A DNA stretch of 64,000 nt, taken from contig CAIYSR010000093.1 of assembly GCA_903928895.1 (NCBI GenBank), positions 1-64,000 of the forward strand, in the 5' to 3' direction. Position numbers and translations under genes: made by a program. How positions within the stretch are numbered: the stretch's first letter is position 1; each line of letters starts with the position of its first letter. The notes under the pieces were generated by a model, which made no database searches, was not told the origin of the DNA, and saw only the letters and a program-made list of their open reading frames with translations. The DNA comes from an uncultured Rhodospirillales bacterium. Its GTDB lineage: Bacteria > Pseudomonadota > Alphaproteobacteria > Acetobacterales > Acetobacteraceae. Positions 19,173 to 27,087 of this stretch are shown piece after piece.

Positions 19173-20471
19173 ATGACCATGCGAAACAGCGCCTCTCTCG
19201 AAGCCACCTACCTCGCGCGCACCCCGAACTCCGCCGCCTTCGAGGCGCGCGGGCTGGCGTCGCTGCCGATCACCTCCTCGCGCGGCATCTCCTTCCACCC
19301 GCCCTATCCCGTCACCATCGATCATGCCAAAGGCCCGTTCCTCCACGACATCGACGGCAACCGCTACATCGATCTCGGCTCCAACTTCTTCAGCATGATC
19401 CACGGCTACGCCTACCAGCCCATCACTGACGCGGTCACCGCCCAGCTCGCCCGCGGCAGCGTCTGGTCGGCCAACAATGCCCCGCAGGTCGATCTCGCCG
19501 AGCAGATCGTCGCCCGTGTGCCCTCGATCGAAAAGGTCCTGTTCAACAACTCCGGCACCGAGGCCTTCAACCTCGCGCTCAACATCTGCCGCGGCGCCAC
19601 CGGGCGCTACAAGTTCCTGATGGCCGAAGGCGGCTATCACGGCTCGATGTTCGATCCCTCGCTCGGCTCCAAGGGCCTGCCTGGCCCAAGCCATTTCGTC
19701 GCGCCCTACGGCACCGATGCCTTCGTCGCCGCCATCCGCGCGCATGGTTCGCACCTTGCCGGCGTGTTCGTCGAGGGCATCATGGGCTCTGGTGCCTTCG
19801 CCCAGGCCGAGCCCGGCTTCTTCGACAAGGTCAAGCAGGCCTGCGCCGAGGTCGGCACCGTGTTCGTTCTGGACGAGGTGATTTCGCTCCGCGTCGCCGA
19901 GGGCGGCTACCAGAGCCTCGCCGGCATCACGCCCGACCTCACCATGATGGGCAAGATCATCGGCGGCGGCTTCCCGATCGGCGGCGTAGGCGGCCGCAAA
20001 GACCTGATGGACCTCACGAATCCCTCGACCGGGCACGTCCTCGCCTCCGGCACCTTCAGCGGCAACCCGCTCTCGATGGTCGCAGGCGGCCTCTCGGTTC
20101 GCCACCTCACCCAGGCCAAAATCGACCAGATCGGCGCCTGGGCCACCCGCATCGAGGCGGCCATCGTCGCCAAATGCGCGGCGATCGGGCTCAAGGTCTG
20201 GACGCGGCGCGTCGGCTCCCTCGTCGCCTGGTTCTTCCACGATCCCGGCCCTGGCGTCGTCTATGGCGGCACCAGGCCCGACCTCGCGATGGTCAAGCGC
20301 CACCAGCTCGCCATGCTCGTCTCTGGCCTTTTCCCAACCCCGCGTGCCGCCCTGGCCACCTCCACGGCGATGAGCGATGCTCTGGTCGACGAAATCATCG
20401 AGCGCATCGGCGCGTCCTTCGACGCTCTGCTCGCGGATCCGGCGACCGAGACCGCCCTTGCCAGGACCTGA
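19173..20471 (+). CDS. Class III PLP aminotransferase (HemL/GSAM-like fold)
   Basis: A 432-aa fold-type I PLP enzyme. Features are the glycine-rich phosphate site NNSGTEAFNLAL (125-136), VFVLDEVISLR with Asp234 that contacts the pyridine nitrogen, and Lys261 in MMGKIIGGGFPIGG as the Schiff-base lysine. It resembles glutamate-1-semialdehyde aminomutase and omega-aminotransferases, but the position beside a 2OG-oxygenase and a hydrolase points to catabolism rather than heme synthesis. A second in-frame ATG is two codons in. Confidence 0.85.
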   Translation: MTMRNSASLEATYLARTPNSAAFEARGLASLPITSSRGISFHPPYPVTIDHAKGPFLHDIDGNRYIDLGSNFFSMIHGYAYQPITDAVTAQLARGSVWSANNAPQVDLAEQIVARVPSIEKVLFNNSGTEAFNLALNICRGATGRYKFLMAEGGYHGSMFDPSLGSKGLPGPSHFVAPYGTDAFVAAIRAHGSHLAGVFVEGIMGSGAFAQAEPGFFDKVKQACAEVGTVFVLDEVISLRVAEGGYQSLAGITPDLTMMGKIIGGGFPIGGVGGRKDLMDLTNPSTGHVLASGTFSGNPLSMVAGGLSVRHLTQAKIDQIGAWATRIEAAIVAKCAAIGLKVWTRRVGSLVAWFFHDPGPGVVYGGTRPDLAMVKRHQLAMLVSGLFPTPRAALATSTAMSDALVDEIIERIGASFDALLADPATETALART

Positions 20472-20474
20472 GCG

Positions 20475-21440
20475 ATGACCACGCGCGAACTGCCGATCGT
20501 CGACATGGCGCGTCTGGCCGAGGGGGAAGCCGGCGAATGCGCCATCGCCGCGGAACTCGACGCCATCTACTCCACCGTCGGCTTCTGCTATTTCCGCAAC
20601 ATCGGCATCAGCCAAGACCTCACCGACGGCGTGTTCGCCGTGTCGCGCGCCTTCCACGCCCAGCCCGAGGCGGCCAAGCGGGCGCTGGCGATGAATGCCA
20701 GCCATCGCGGCTACATGGCGCCCAACAGCTCCGTCATCGTCACTTCCTCGGTCGCCACCGTGAAGCGCCCGAACTACTCCGAGTCCCTCATGCTGATGCA
20801 CGAGGTCGACCCCTCCGACCCGCGCTACGGCACCGAGGTCCACGGCCCCAACCAGTGGCCCGATCTCCCCGGCTTCAAGCAAGCGGTGACCGAATACGAA
20901 GCCGCCATGCTCGCCTTCTGCCGCCGGCTCCTCCGCCCCATGGCCCGCGCCCTCGGCCTCGCGCCCGACTGGTTTGCGCCGTATTTCGAACAGCCCACCA
21001 CCTTCCTGCGCCTGCTCCATTACCCGCCGCAGCCGCCCGACAGCCCCGACGACGCATTCGGCTCCGCCCCGCACACCGACTACGGCTTCCTCACCATCCT
21101 CTGCCAGGACAATGCCGGTGGCCTCGAAGTCCGTCGCAAGGACGGCACCTGGCTCAAGGCCCCGCCGATCCCCGGCACCTGGGTCGTCAACGTGGCCGAC
21201 ATGCTGAGCCGCTGGACCAACGGGCGCTGGCAATCGACGCCGCACCGGGTCAAGAACCTTTCCGGTGGCGATCGGTTCTCGTGTCCCTATTTCTTCGACA
21301 TGTCCATGGATAGCGTCGTCGCTTGTGTGCCCAGCTGCACCGACGCGGCCCATCCGCCGCGCCATGCCCCGGTGCGCTACGGTGACTATCTGATGGAACG
21401 GCTCGACAAGAACTACCAGTATCGTCAACGTACCACCTGA
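20475..21440 (+). CDS. Isopenicillin N synthase-family 2OG/Fe(II) oxygenase
   Basis: A 321-aa non-heme iron oxygenase with the facial triad His200/Asp202 (APHTDYGF) and His257 (TPHRVKN), and Arg267-Phe-Ser269 to hold 2-oxoglutarate. The N-terminal DIOX_N-like part (LPIVDMARLA) is present. It starts 3 nt after the aminotransferase stop, so co-translation is likely. It probably hydroxylates a substrate of the same pathway; penicillin chemistry is not implied. Confidence 0.88.
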   Translation: MTTRELPIVDMARLAEGEAGECAIAAELDAIYSTVGFCYFRNIGISQDLTDGVFAVSRAFHAQPEAAKRALAMNASHRGYMAPNSSVIVTSSVATVKRPNYSESLMLMHEVDPSDPRYGTEVHGPNQWPDLPGFKQAVTEYEAAMLAFCRRLLRPMARALGLAPDWFAPYFEQPTTFLRLLHYPPQPPDSPDDAFGSAPHTDYGFLTILCQDNAGGLEVRRKDGTWLKAPPIPGTWVVNVADMLSRWTNGRWQSTPHRVKNLSGGDRFSCPYFFDMSMDSVVACVPSCTDAAHPPRHAPVRYGDYLMERLDKNYQYRQRTT

Positions 21441-21460
21441 ATTTTTCCGGAGCTTCCTCC

Positions 21461-22315
21461 ATGTCTTTCAAGGACATCCTCGTCCATCTCGACGCTGCGC
21501 CGCGCAGCGCCACCCGCCTTGCCGTCGCGGCCGACCTCGCCGCCCGGTTTGGCGCCCACCTCACCGGCCTTGCCGTGGTCGACATGCCTCCGGCCGATGT
21601 GTTCTACGGTTTCCCGTCGGCCTTCATGGACGTGCAACGTGCCGAGGAGGTCATCGAACGCCTGCGCGACGCCCGCCTCGCCGAAGCCGCCACCATCGAG
21701 ACCGCGTTCCGCGAAACCTTGCGTCTGAACAACCTGGCCGGTGAATGGCGCCTCATCGAGGGGACGGTCGACGAGGTCGTGACCCTGCACACCCGCTATT
21801 CCGACCTCGTCGTCATCGCCCAGCCGGACCCGGACGATCGCACCGGCCGGGGTTCGACCCTGTCGGCCCGCACCCTGATGACCTCGGGCCGACCGATGCT
21901 GATCGTGCCCTTCGCCGGCACCTTTGAGAGCGTCGGCCATCATATCCTGATCGGCTGGGACGGCAGCGGCGAGGCTGCCCGGGCGCTCAACGACTCGATC
22001 CCCCTCCTGCAGCGGGCGAAGAAGGTGACGGTGCTGGCGATCAACCCGCGCCCGGGTATCGGCGGTGATGGCGATGTGCCGGCGGCCGATATCGCCCTTC
22101 ATCTGGCCCGCCACGATGTGAAGGCCGAGGCGGCGCATACCGTCGCCAGCGGTATTTCAGAGGGCGACGCGCTGCTCTCCTATGTGTCCGACATCGGCGC
22201 CGACCTGCTGGTCTGCGGCCTCTACGGCCATTCGCCGCTGCGCGAGCGGGCCTTCGGCGGCGTCACCCGCAGCCTGCTTACCGAGATGACGGTGCCGGTG
22301 CTGATGGCGCATTGA
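21461..22315 (+). CDS. Universal stress protein with two UspA domains
   Basis: A 284-aa tandem Usp protein. Domain 1 begins MSFKDILVHLDAAPRSATRLAVAADLA; domain 2 begins near residue 160 (ILIGWDGSGEAARAL) and ends with the ATP-binding pattern GLYGHSPLRERAFGGVTRSLL, so it may bind ATP. It follows the oxygenase gene by 20 nt and may be the last gene of the cluster. Its exact role is unknown. Confidence 0.88.
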   Translation: MSFKDILVHLDAAPRSATRLAVAADLAARFGAHLTGLAVVDMPPADVFYGFPSAFMDVQRAEEVIERLRDARLAEAATIETAFRETLRLNNLAGEWRLIEGTVDEVVTLHTRYSDLVVIAQPDPDDRTGRGSTLSARTLMTSGRPMLIVPFAGTFESVGHHILIGWDGSGEAARALNDSIPLLQRAKKVTVLAINPRPGIGGDGDVPAADIALHLARHDVKAEAAHTVASGISEGDALLSYVSDIGADLLVCGLYGHSPLRERAFGGVTRSLLTEMTVPVLMAH

Positions 22316-22475
22316 TCGCCGCTTTCGCCTGGAATCGCACCAGATTTCGGTGTGTCCATGCATGGCGGCCGGAGGATGGTGTGGTTAAGACGCGACATGT
22401 TCGGGGGGGGAACGCGGCCGCGGGAATGGTCGCCCGCCGGCATGTGCCCTCAAACCCAGGAAATGGGACTCAGGA

Positions 22476-23177
22476 ATGAACGAGATCAATGGATTCCGCC
22501 CGCCTGTGCCGGGCAGCCAGCCCTCCAACGACTCGCCGGCCTATCTCACCACGCGGCAGCGCCACCCCTTGCGCCCGCTGCTGGCGTTTCCGCACACCGT
22601 GACCGAGACCACGGGGCCGCAGTTTTCGCCCGCGCATTTCCCGCCGATGACCGATCTCTCGGTGGTCGATGGCAAGGCGGCGCAGGGCGAGCGGATCATC
22701 GTGCGCGGACGGGTGACGGACGAGGACGACCGTCCGGTGGCGCACACCATGATCGAGGTTTGGCAGGCCAATGCCGCCGGGCGCTATCGCCATCCGCAGG
22801 ACACCCATGACGCGCCGCTCGATCCGCATTTCAGGGGTGACGGTCGCGTGTTCACCGATGCCGATGGGTGGTACCAGTACACCTCGATCAAGCCCGGCGC
22901 CTATCCGTGGCGCAACCATAACAATGCCTGGCGGCCCAACCACATCCACTACTCGCTGTTCGGCGCCGGCTTTGCCACCCGGCTGATCACCCAGATGTAT
23001 TTTCCCGGCGACCCGCTGCTGGCGTTCGATCCGATCTTCCACGCGGTGCCCGACGAAGCCGCCCGCAACCGTCTGGTGTCGCGCTTCGATCTCGACGTGA
23101 CGCAGCCCGAGCGGGCCCTGGGGTACCGTTTCGATATCGTCCTGCGGGGCCGTACCGCCACGCCGATGGGGATATGA
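22476..23177 (+). CDS. pcaH: Protocatechuate 3,4-dioxygenase beta subunit
   Basis: A 233-aa intradiol dioxygenase subunit. The ferric ligands can be placed by their known spacing as Tyr104, Tyr143, His156 and His158 (GRYRHP, GAYPW, NHIHYS). It cleaves protocatechuate to 3-carboxy-cis,cis-muconate with PcaG. The 4-nt overlap with pcaG implies coupled synthesis. No other beta-ketoadipate genes (pcaB, C, D) or a nearby regulator are in the window, so the substrate could also be another catechol acid. Confidence 0.92.
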   Translation: MNEINGFRPPVPGSQPSNDSPAYLTTRQRHPLRPLLAFPHTVTETTGPQFSPAHFPPMTDLSVVDGKAAQGERIIVRGRVTDEDDRPVAHTMIEVWQANAAGRYRHPQDTHDAPLDPHFRGDGRVFTDADGWYQYTSIKPGAYPWRNHNNAWRPNHIHYSLFGAGFATRLITQMYFPGDPLLAFDPIFHAVPDEAARNRLVSRFDLDVTQPERALGYRFDIVLRGRTATPMGI

Positions 23178-23701
23178 TCATGAGCATTGCGACCGCCTTT
23201 CAGACCATCGGCCCGTACTGGCATCTCATCGAGGACCCGGCGATGGCGGACCTGACCCGCTTCGGCGCCGAGGGCGAGGTCATCACCCTGATCGGCACGC
23301 TGACGGAGAACGGTGGGGTGCCGCTGCCTGGTTCCTGCGTCGAGATCTGGCAATCGAGCCCCCCGGCGTCGGAGGTGTTCCCGGGCTACGGGCGGGCCAA
23401 TACGGATGAGCAGGGCAATTTCCGCCTGGTGACGCTCAAGCCCGGACCCGTTCCCGGCCGCGGCAACACCCAGCAGGCGCCGCATATTGCGATCAACATC
23501 CTTGGCCGCGGCATTGTCACCCGGCTCTACACCCGGGCCTATTTCGAAGGCGAACCGCTCAACGCGACCGATCCGCTGCTCGCCATGCTCGATGATCCTG
23601 CCCGTCGCGCCACGCTGATCGCCAAGGCCGCGGGCCCCAATACCTGGCGCCTCGACATCTGCACCCAGGGCGACAACGAGACGGTGTTCATCGATATCTG
23701 A
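23174..23701 (+). CDS. pcaG: Protocatechuate 3,4-dioxygenase alpha subunit
   Basis: A 175-aa partner of PcaH with the family start IATAFQTIGPYWHLIED, EIWQSSPPASEVFPGYGRANTDEQGNFRLVTLKPG and HIAINILGRGIVTRLYTR. It lacks the iron ligands, as expected for the alpha subunit, and is a little shorter than most. A second ATG two codons downstream is possible. Confidence 0.92.
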   Translation: MIMSIATAFQTIGPYWHLIEDPAMADLTRFGAEGEVITLIGTLTENGGVPLPGSCVEIWQSSPPASEVFPGYGRANTDEQGNFRLVTLKPGPVPGRGNTQQAPHIAINILGRGIVTRLYTRAYFEGEPLNATDPLLAMLDDPARRATLIAKAAGPNTWRLDICTQGDNETVFIDI

Positions 23702-23728
23702 AGGCTGCGCCGTTTCGGTGCCCAGGGT

Positions 23729-24730
23729 TCAACGCAGCTGTTGCAGCAGAGTGGCGGCGCGGGCGCGTCTGGCTGGATCGGGGTCGCGCGCGACGATGCG
23801 TTGCAGGACCGAGATCGCGCGGGGGTCGCCGGCTTCGCCATGCTCGAAGGCGAGGGCGTCGCGCTTGTCGAACCAGACCCGGTCGAACGGCAGCAGGTTC
23901 AGGTTCAGACGCTTCCAGTAGTATTGGAGGGCGTCGGATTTCCAGCCCGCGTAGATGTCCTCCCAGGCCAGCGGTTGTCCATCGGCGTTGGCGTTGTCGA
24001 TGTTGAAGGGCTCGGAGAGCAACTGGTAGCGCACATCCATCGACATGCGCAGTTTCGTGCTGCGGTTGGGCACGCCCTTGTGGACGGCGAGGCTGTGGAA
24101 GAACAGCACGTCGCCCTGGCGGAACGGACCGGAGACCCAGCGGCCGGGGAATGGTTCGGTGATCTCGATGCCGCCGGCGCCGGCGCCGATGTGGAAATCG
24201 TAGATCTCGCCGTGATGGGTGCTGGTGGCGACCTGCAGGGGGCCGACCGACATGGGGCAGTCGATGAGCGGCATCCAGGCGGTGTAGACCTCGGTGGTGC
24301 CCTGGACGTTGGGGTAGTCCTGGTGGGATTTGGTGGTGAAGGCCTCGCGGTCGGGGAAGATGTTGCGCATGAGCACGCGGGGATGGGCGAGGATTTCGCC
24401 GCCGAGCAGGCGTTCGAGGAAGCCGATGAGGGCAGGGTGATGCTTGAGGGCGTGATAGTCCTCGAGGCGGTTGATGCGGCGCAGGACGTCGAGATAGGCG
24501 GGTTCGGGGTCGACGCAGAATCCGGCCGGGTTGGCTTCGGCGGCTTCGATGGGCTGTTCGGGCCGGAGCCAGCCGGCATCGCGCACGATCGCGCCGACCT
24601 GGCGCTGCACGTTGGCGATCGCTTCGCGCGGCAGCAGTCCGGGCATGAACAGGTAGCCGTCGCGCCGCATCCGCGCGGCCAGGGCCGCCGGATCGTGCGC
24701 GATGTCCGCGGAGTCGGCGAACGGCTGCAT
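23729..24730 (-). CDS. Phytanoyl-CoA dioxygenase (PhyH) family protein
   Basis: A 333-aa 2OG/Fe(II) enzyme of the PhyH family. The metal triad is His136/Asp138 (SHQDYP) and His217 (LAVHKG); nearby Arg residues at 223-228 may hold 2-oxoglutarate. Members hydroxylate diverse small molecules. It follows the PatB-like gene by 19 nt on the same strand, so the two are probably one transcript. Its 3' end converges on pcaG with 27 nt between. Confidence 0.82.
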   Translation of the reverse strand: MQPFADSADIAHDPAALAARMRRDGYLFMPGLLPREAIANVQRQVGAIVRDAGWLRPEQPIEAAEANPAGFCVDPEPAYLDVLRRINRLEDYHALKHHPALIGFLERLLGGEILAHPRVLMRNIFPDREAFTTKSHQDYPNVQGTTEVYTAWMPLIDCPMSVGPLQVATSTHHGEIYDFHIGAGAGGIEITEPFPGRWVSGPFRQGDVLFFHSLAVHKGVPNRSTKLRMSMDVRYQLLSEPFNIDNANADGQPLAWEDIYAGWKSDALQYYWKRLNLNLLPFDRVWFDKRDALAFEHGEAGDPRAISVLQRIVARDPDPARRARAATLLQQLR

Positions 24731-24749
24731 GGGTCCCTCTCCGGCGGCT

Positions 24750-25934
24750 TCAGCCGCGCTGGTTGCTTCGCACCGCCTCGGCCATGCGGGCGAGGATTTG
24801 GTCGAGGATGCGCCGGGACGTGGCGAAATTGAAGCGCACGTGCTGGTGGCCGGCGGGGTCGAAGAACTCGCCGGCGCTGAAGCCGACCTTGGCGTGCTCG
24901 AGGAAGAAGTCATGGGCGCTGCCGGAGAGGCCGAGGCGGGTGCAGTCGAGCCAGCCGAGATAGGTGGCTTCCGGCATCAGGGTGCGGATCGCCGGGAGTT
25001 CGGTGGCGATGAAGTCGTGCAGGCGGCGGCGGTTGGCGTCGAGATGTTCGAGCACGGCGTCGAGCCAGGGCTGGCCATGGTTCCAGGCGGCGACGGTGGC
25101 GTCGATGCCGGTGATGCCGGGCGAGCCCAGCACGCGGGCGGGGAAGCGGTTGTGGAAACGCTGCTTCAGTGCCTGGGAGCCGAAATAGAGCACGCCGCAG
25201 CGCAGGCCGGGGATGTTGAAGCCCTTGGTCGCCGAGGTGATGGTGATGGTGCGCGCCGCGATCTCGGGGGAAATTGTGGCGATGGGGATGTGCTTAGCGC
25301 CGGCATAGACCAGGTCGGCGTGGATTTCGTCGGAGAGGATGACGAGGTCGCGCTCGATGGCGATGCGGCCGATCTCCTCCAGTTCGGCGTGCTCGAAGAC
25401 GCGGCCGGTGGGGTTCTGCGGGTTGCACAGCAGGATGATCCGGGTGGTGGGGTCGATCAGGTCGGCGAGGCTGCCGGGTGCATGGCCGTAGCGCTCGCTG
25501 CCGGGTTCGAGCCGGTAGGGGATCAGGCGGCGGCCGGTGCTGTTGATGGCCTCGTGGAAGGGCGGGTAGGCGGGGAGTTGCAGGATGACGCCGTCACCGG
25601 GCTCGGAGAGGGCGAGGATGGTGGCGAAGGTGCCCTGGACAAGATCGGACAGCGGCAGGATCAGCGCGGGATCGGTGTCCCAGCCGAAGCGCGACGCCAT
25701 GCGGGCCCGGAAGGCGGCGACCAGGGTGCCGTCGCCGTGGTTGCCGCCGCGCTCGGGGTAGCCGTAGTCCTGATCCGCGACCATGCGCTCCATCACGCGC
25801 TGGATCGGGTGAGCGACGGCGAAATCCATCTCGGCGACCCAGGCCGGGAGCACGTCGGTGCCGTACTTGCGCCATTTGACGTTCTGACGCATCCGCAGCA
25901 CATCGGCCGGCAGTTCGAAACTTGTTGTCAACAT
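24750..25934 (-). CDS. MalY/PatB-family PLP aminotransferase (cystathionine beta-lyase-like)
   Basis: A 394-aa fold-type I PLP enzyme. It shows LPAWVAEMDFAVAHPI, NPQNPTGRVF, SDEIHADLVY with Asp202, and the Schiff-base Lys237 in SATKGFNIPGLR. PatB/MalY enzymes split C-S bonds of cystathionine or cysteine conjugates; some act as aminotransferases. The linked PhyH oxygenase suggests a specialised substrate rather than methionine synthesis. Confidence 0.85.
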   Translation of the reverse strand: MLTTSFELPADVLRMRQNVKWRKYGTDVLPAWVAEMDFAVAHPIQRVMERMVADQDYGYPERGGNHGDGTLVAAFRARMASRFGWDTDPALILPLSDLVQGTFATILALSEPGDGVILQLPAYPPFHEAINSTGRRLIPYRLEPGSERYGHAPGSLADLIDPTTRIILLCNPQNPTGRVFEHAELEEIGRIAIERDLVILSDEIHADLVYAGAKHIPIATISPEIAARTITITSATKGFNIPGLRCGVLYFGSQALKQRFHNRFPARVLGSPGITGIDATVAAWNHGQPWLDAVLEHLDANRRRLHDFIATELPAIRTLMPEATYLGWLDCTRLGLSGSAHDFFLEHAKVGFSAGEFFDPAGHQHVRFNFATSRRILDQILARMAEAVRSNQRG

Positions 25935-26109
25935 GGTATTTTATTCTCTGTGTGCCGTGAAAGATGCACGGATTTTGCGCCGTCCGGCCAGTTCGAGCAA
26001 GGCCATGGCGTGTCGGCCTTGGGCCGGCTGGTTTCGCCGGGCAGCGCGGGGGCGGTTGACTTGCGGCGAGCGAGCAGCCTTCAATTCCCACCGGACCGAG
26101 GAGACTTCG

Positions 26110-27033
26110 ATGCCCGATGATCCGATCCCTGACCAGAACATCGCCCCGATTGCCGATCCCGTCATTGGCAAGGGCCGGCATCGCTACCGGTTCTGCCGCA
26201 CCTGGGCAAAGCTGCCACGCTGGTGGTCGTTCGGCGAAGACAGTGCCACGCCGCGCCCGCCGCAGACCGCGGTCCAGGGGGCGGTGGCGGCCAATGGCGA
26301 TGTATATGTGCTGGCCCGCGCGCCGCATCCGGTGATGGTGTTCGACGGCGCGGGGAATTTCGTGACTTCCTGGGGCGAGGGACGGTTCACGCCGTTCGTC
26401 CACGGGTTGCGCATCGCGCCGGACGGACATGTCTGGATCACCGATTCGGGCAATCACACCCTGACCGAGCATCTGCCGGACGGAACGCCGTTGCGCCGGC
26501 TCGGCACCGCCGATTTTCCGGCGCCGACGTTCTGGGGCAATCCGTTCAACATGCCGACCGGCGTTGCCTTCGCCGCCTGTGGCGATCTGTTCGTTGCCGA
26601 CGGCTATGGCAACCGCCGCGTGCATCGCTTCGGCGCCGACGGGACGCGCAAGCACTCGTTCGGCGAGCCGGGCAATGGGCCGGGGCAGTTCGCCATCGTC
26701 CACTACATCGAGATCGACGCAAAGGATCGGCTTTACGTGGTGGATCGCGAGAACGACCGGATCCAGGTGTTTGATACCGAGGGCACCCATATCGCCGACT
26801 GGACCGGCTTCGACCAGCCGTCGGATCTGGCGTTCGGCAAGCGCTCCATCGTGGTGGGGGGGCGGGACGGGCTCAGTATCTGGTCGGCCGAACGCAAGCT
26901 TGCCATCCGCTGGGACCGTCACACGCCGCACCACGACGCGTTCCATATCCACGGTGTCTGGCTCGATGCGCAGGAGAACATCTATCTCGCGATGTTCGAC
27001 CGCACCGTCGCCAAGCTGACCCGTATTCCGTGA
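26110..27033 (+). CDS. NHL-repeat beta-propeller protein
   Basis: A 307-aa protein with NHL-type repeats such as GDVYVLARAPHPVMVFDGAGNFVTSWGEG, GHVWITDSGNHTL, GDLFVADGYGNRRVHRFGADG and DRLYVVDRENDRIQVFDTEG, spaced ~45-60 residues apart, predicting a six-bladed propeller like peptidyl-alpha-hydroxyglycine lyase. No signal peptide is seen from the chosen ATG, which follows GAGGAGACTTCG. Function unknown; it sits 54 nt before a SelA-like PLP gene on the same strand. Confidence 0.75.
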   Translation: MPDDPIPDQNIAPIADPVIGKGRHRYRFCRTWAKLPRWWSFGEDSATPRPPQTAVQGAVAANGDVYVLARAPHPVMVFDGAGNFVTSWGEGRFTPFVHGLRIAPDGHVWITDSGNHTLTEHLPDGTPLRRLGTADFPAPTFWGNPFNMPTGVAFAACGDLFVADGYGNRRVHRFGADGTRKHSFGEPGNGPGQFAIVHYIEIDAKDRLYVVDRENDRIQVFDTEGTHIADWTGFDQPSDLAFGKRSIVVGGRDGLSIWSAERKLAIRWDRHTPHHDAFHIHGVWLDAQENIYLAMFDRTVAKLTRIP

Positions 27034-27087
27034 CGGACCGCCCGATGATCGGCGCGGCCGTGACCGTTTGAGCTGAAGGAATCCGCG

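Noticed and set aside
17025-21428. 1467-codon minus-strand open frame
   Set aside because: It lies opposite three good enzyme genes and consists of low-complexity Gly/Arg/Ala/His sequence with no domain; it is a by-product of high GC.
20475-21440. Beta-lactam biosynthesis from the isopenicillin N synthase match
   Set aside because: Only the general 2OG/Fe(II) fold is shared; no peptide synthetase or other beta-lactam gene is present.
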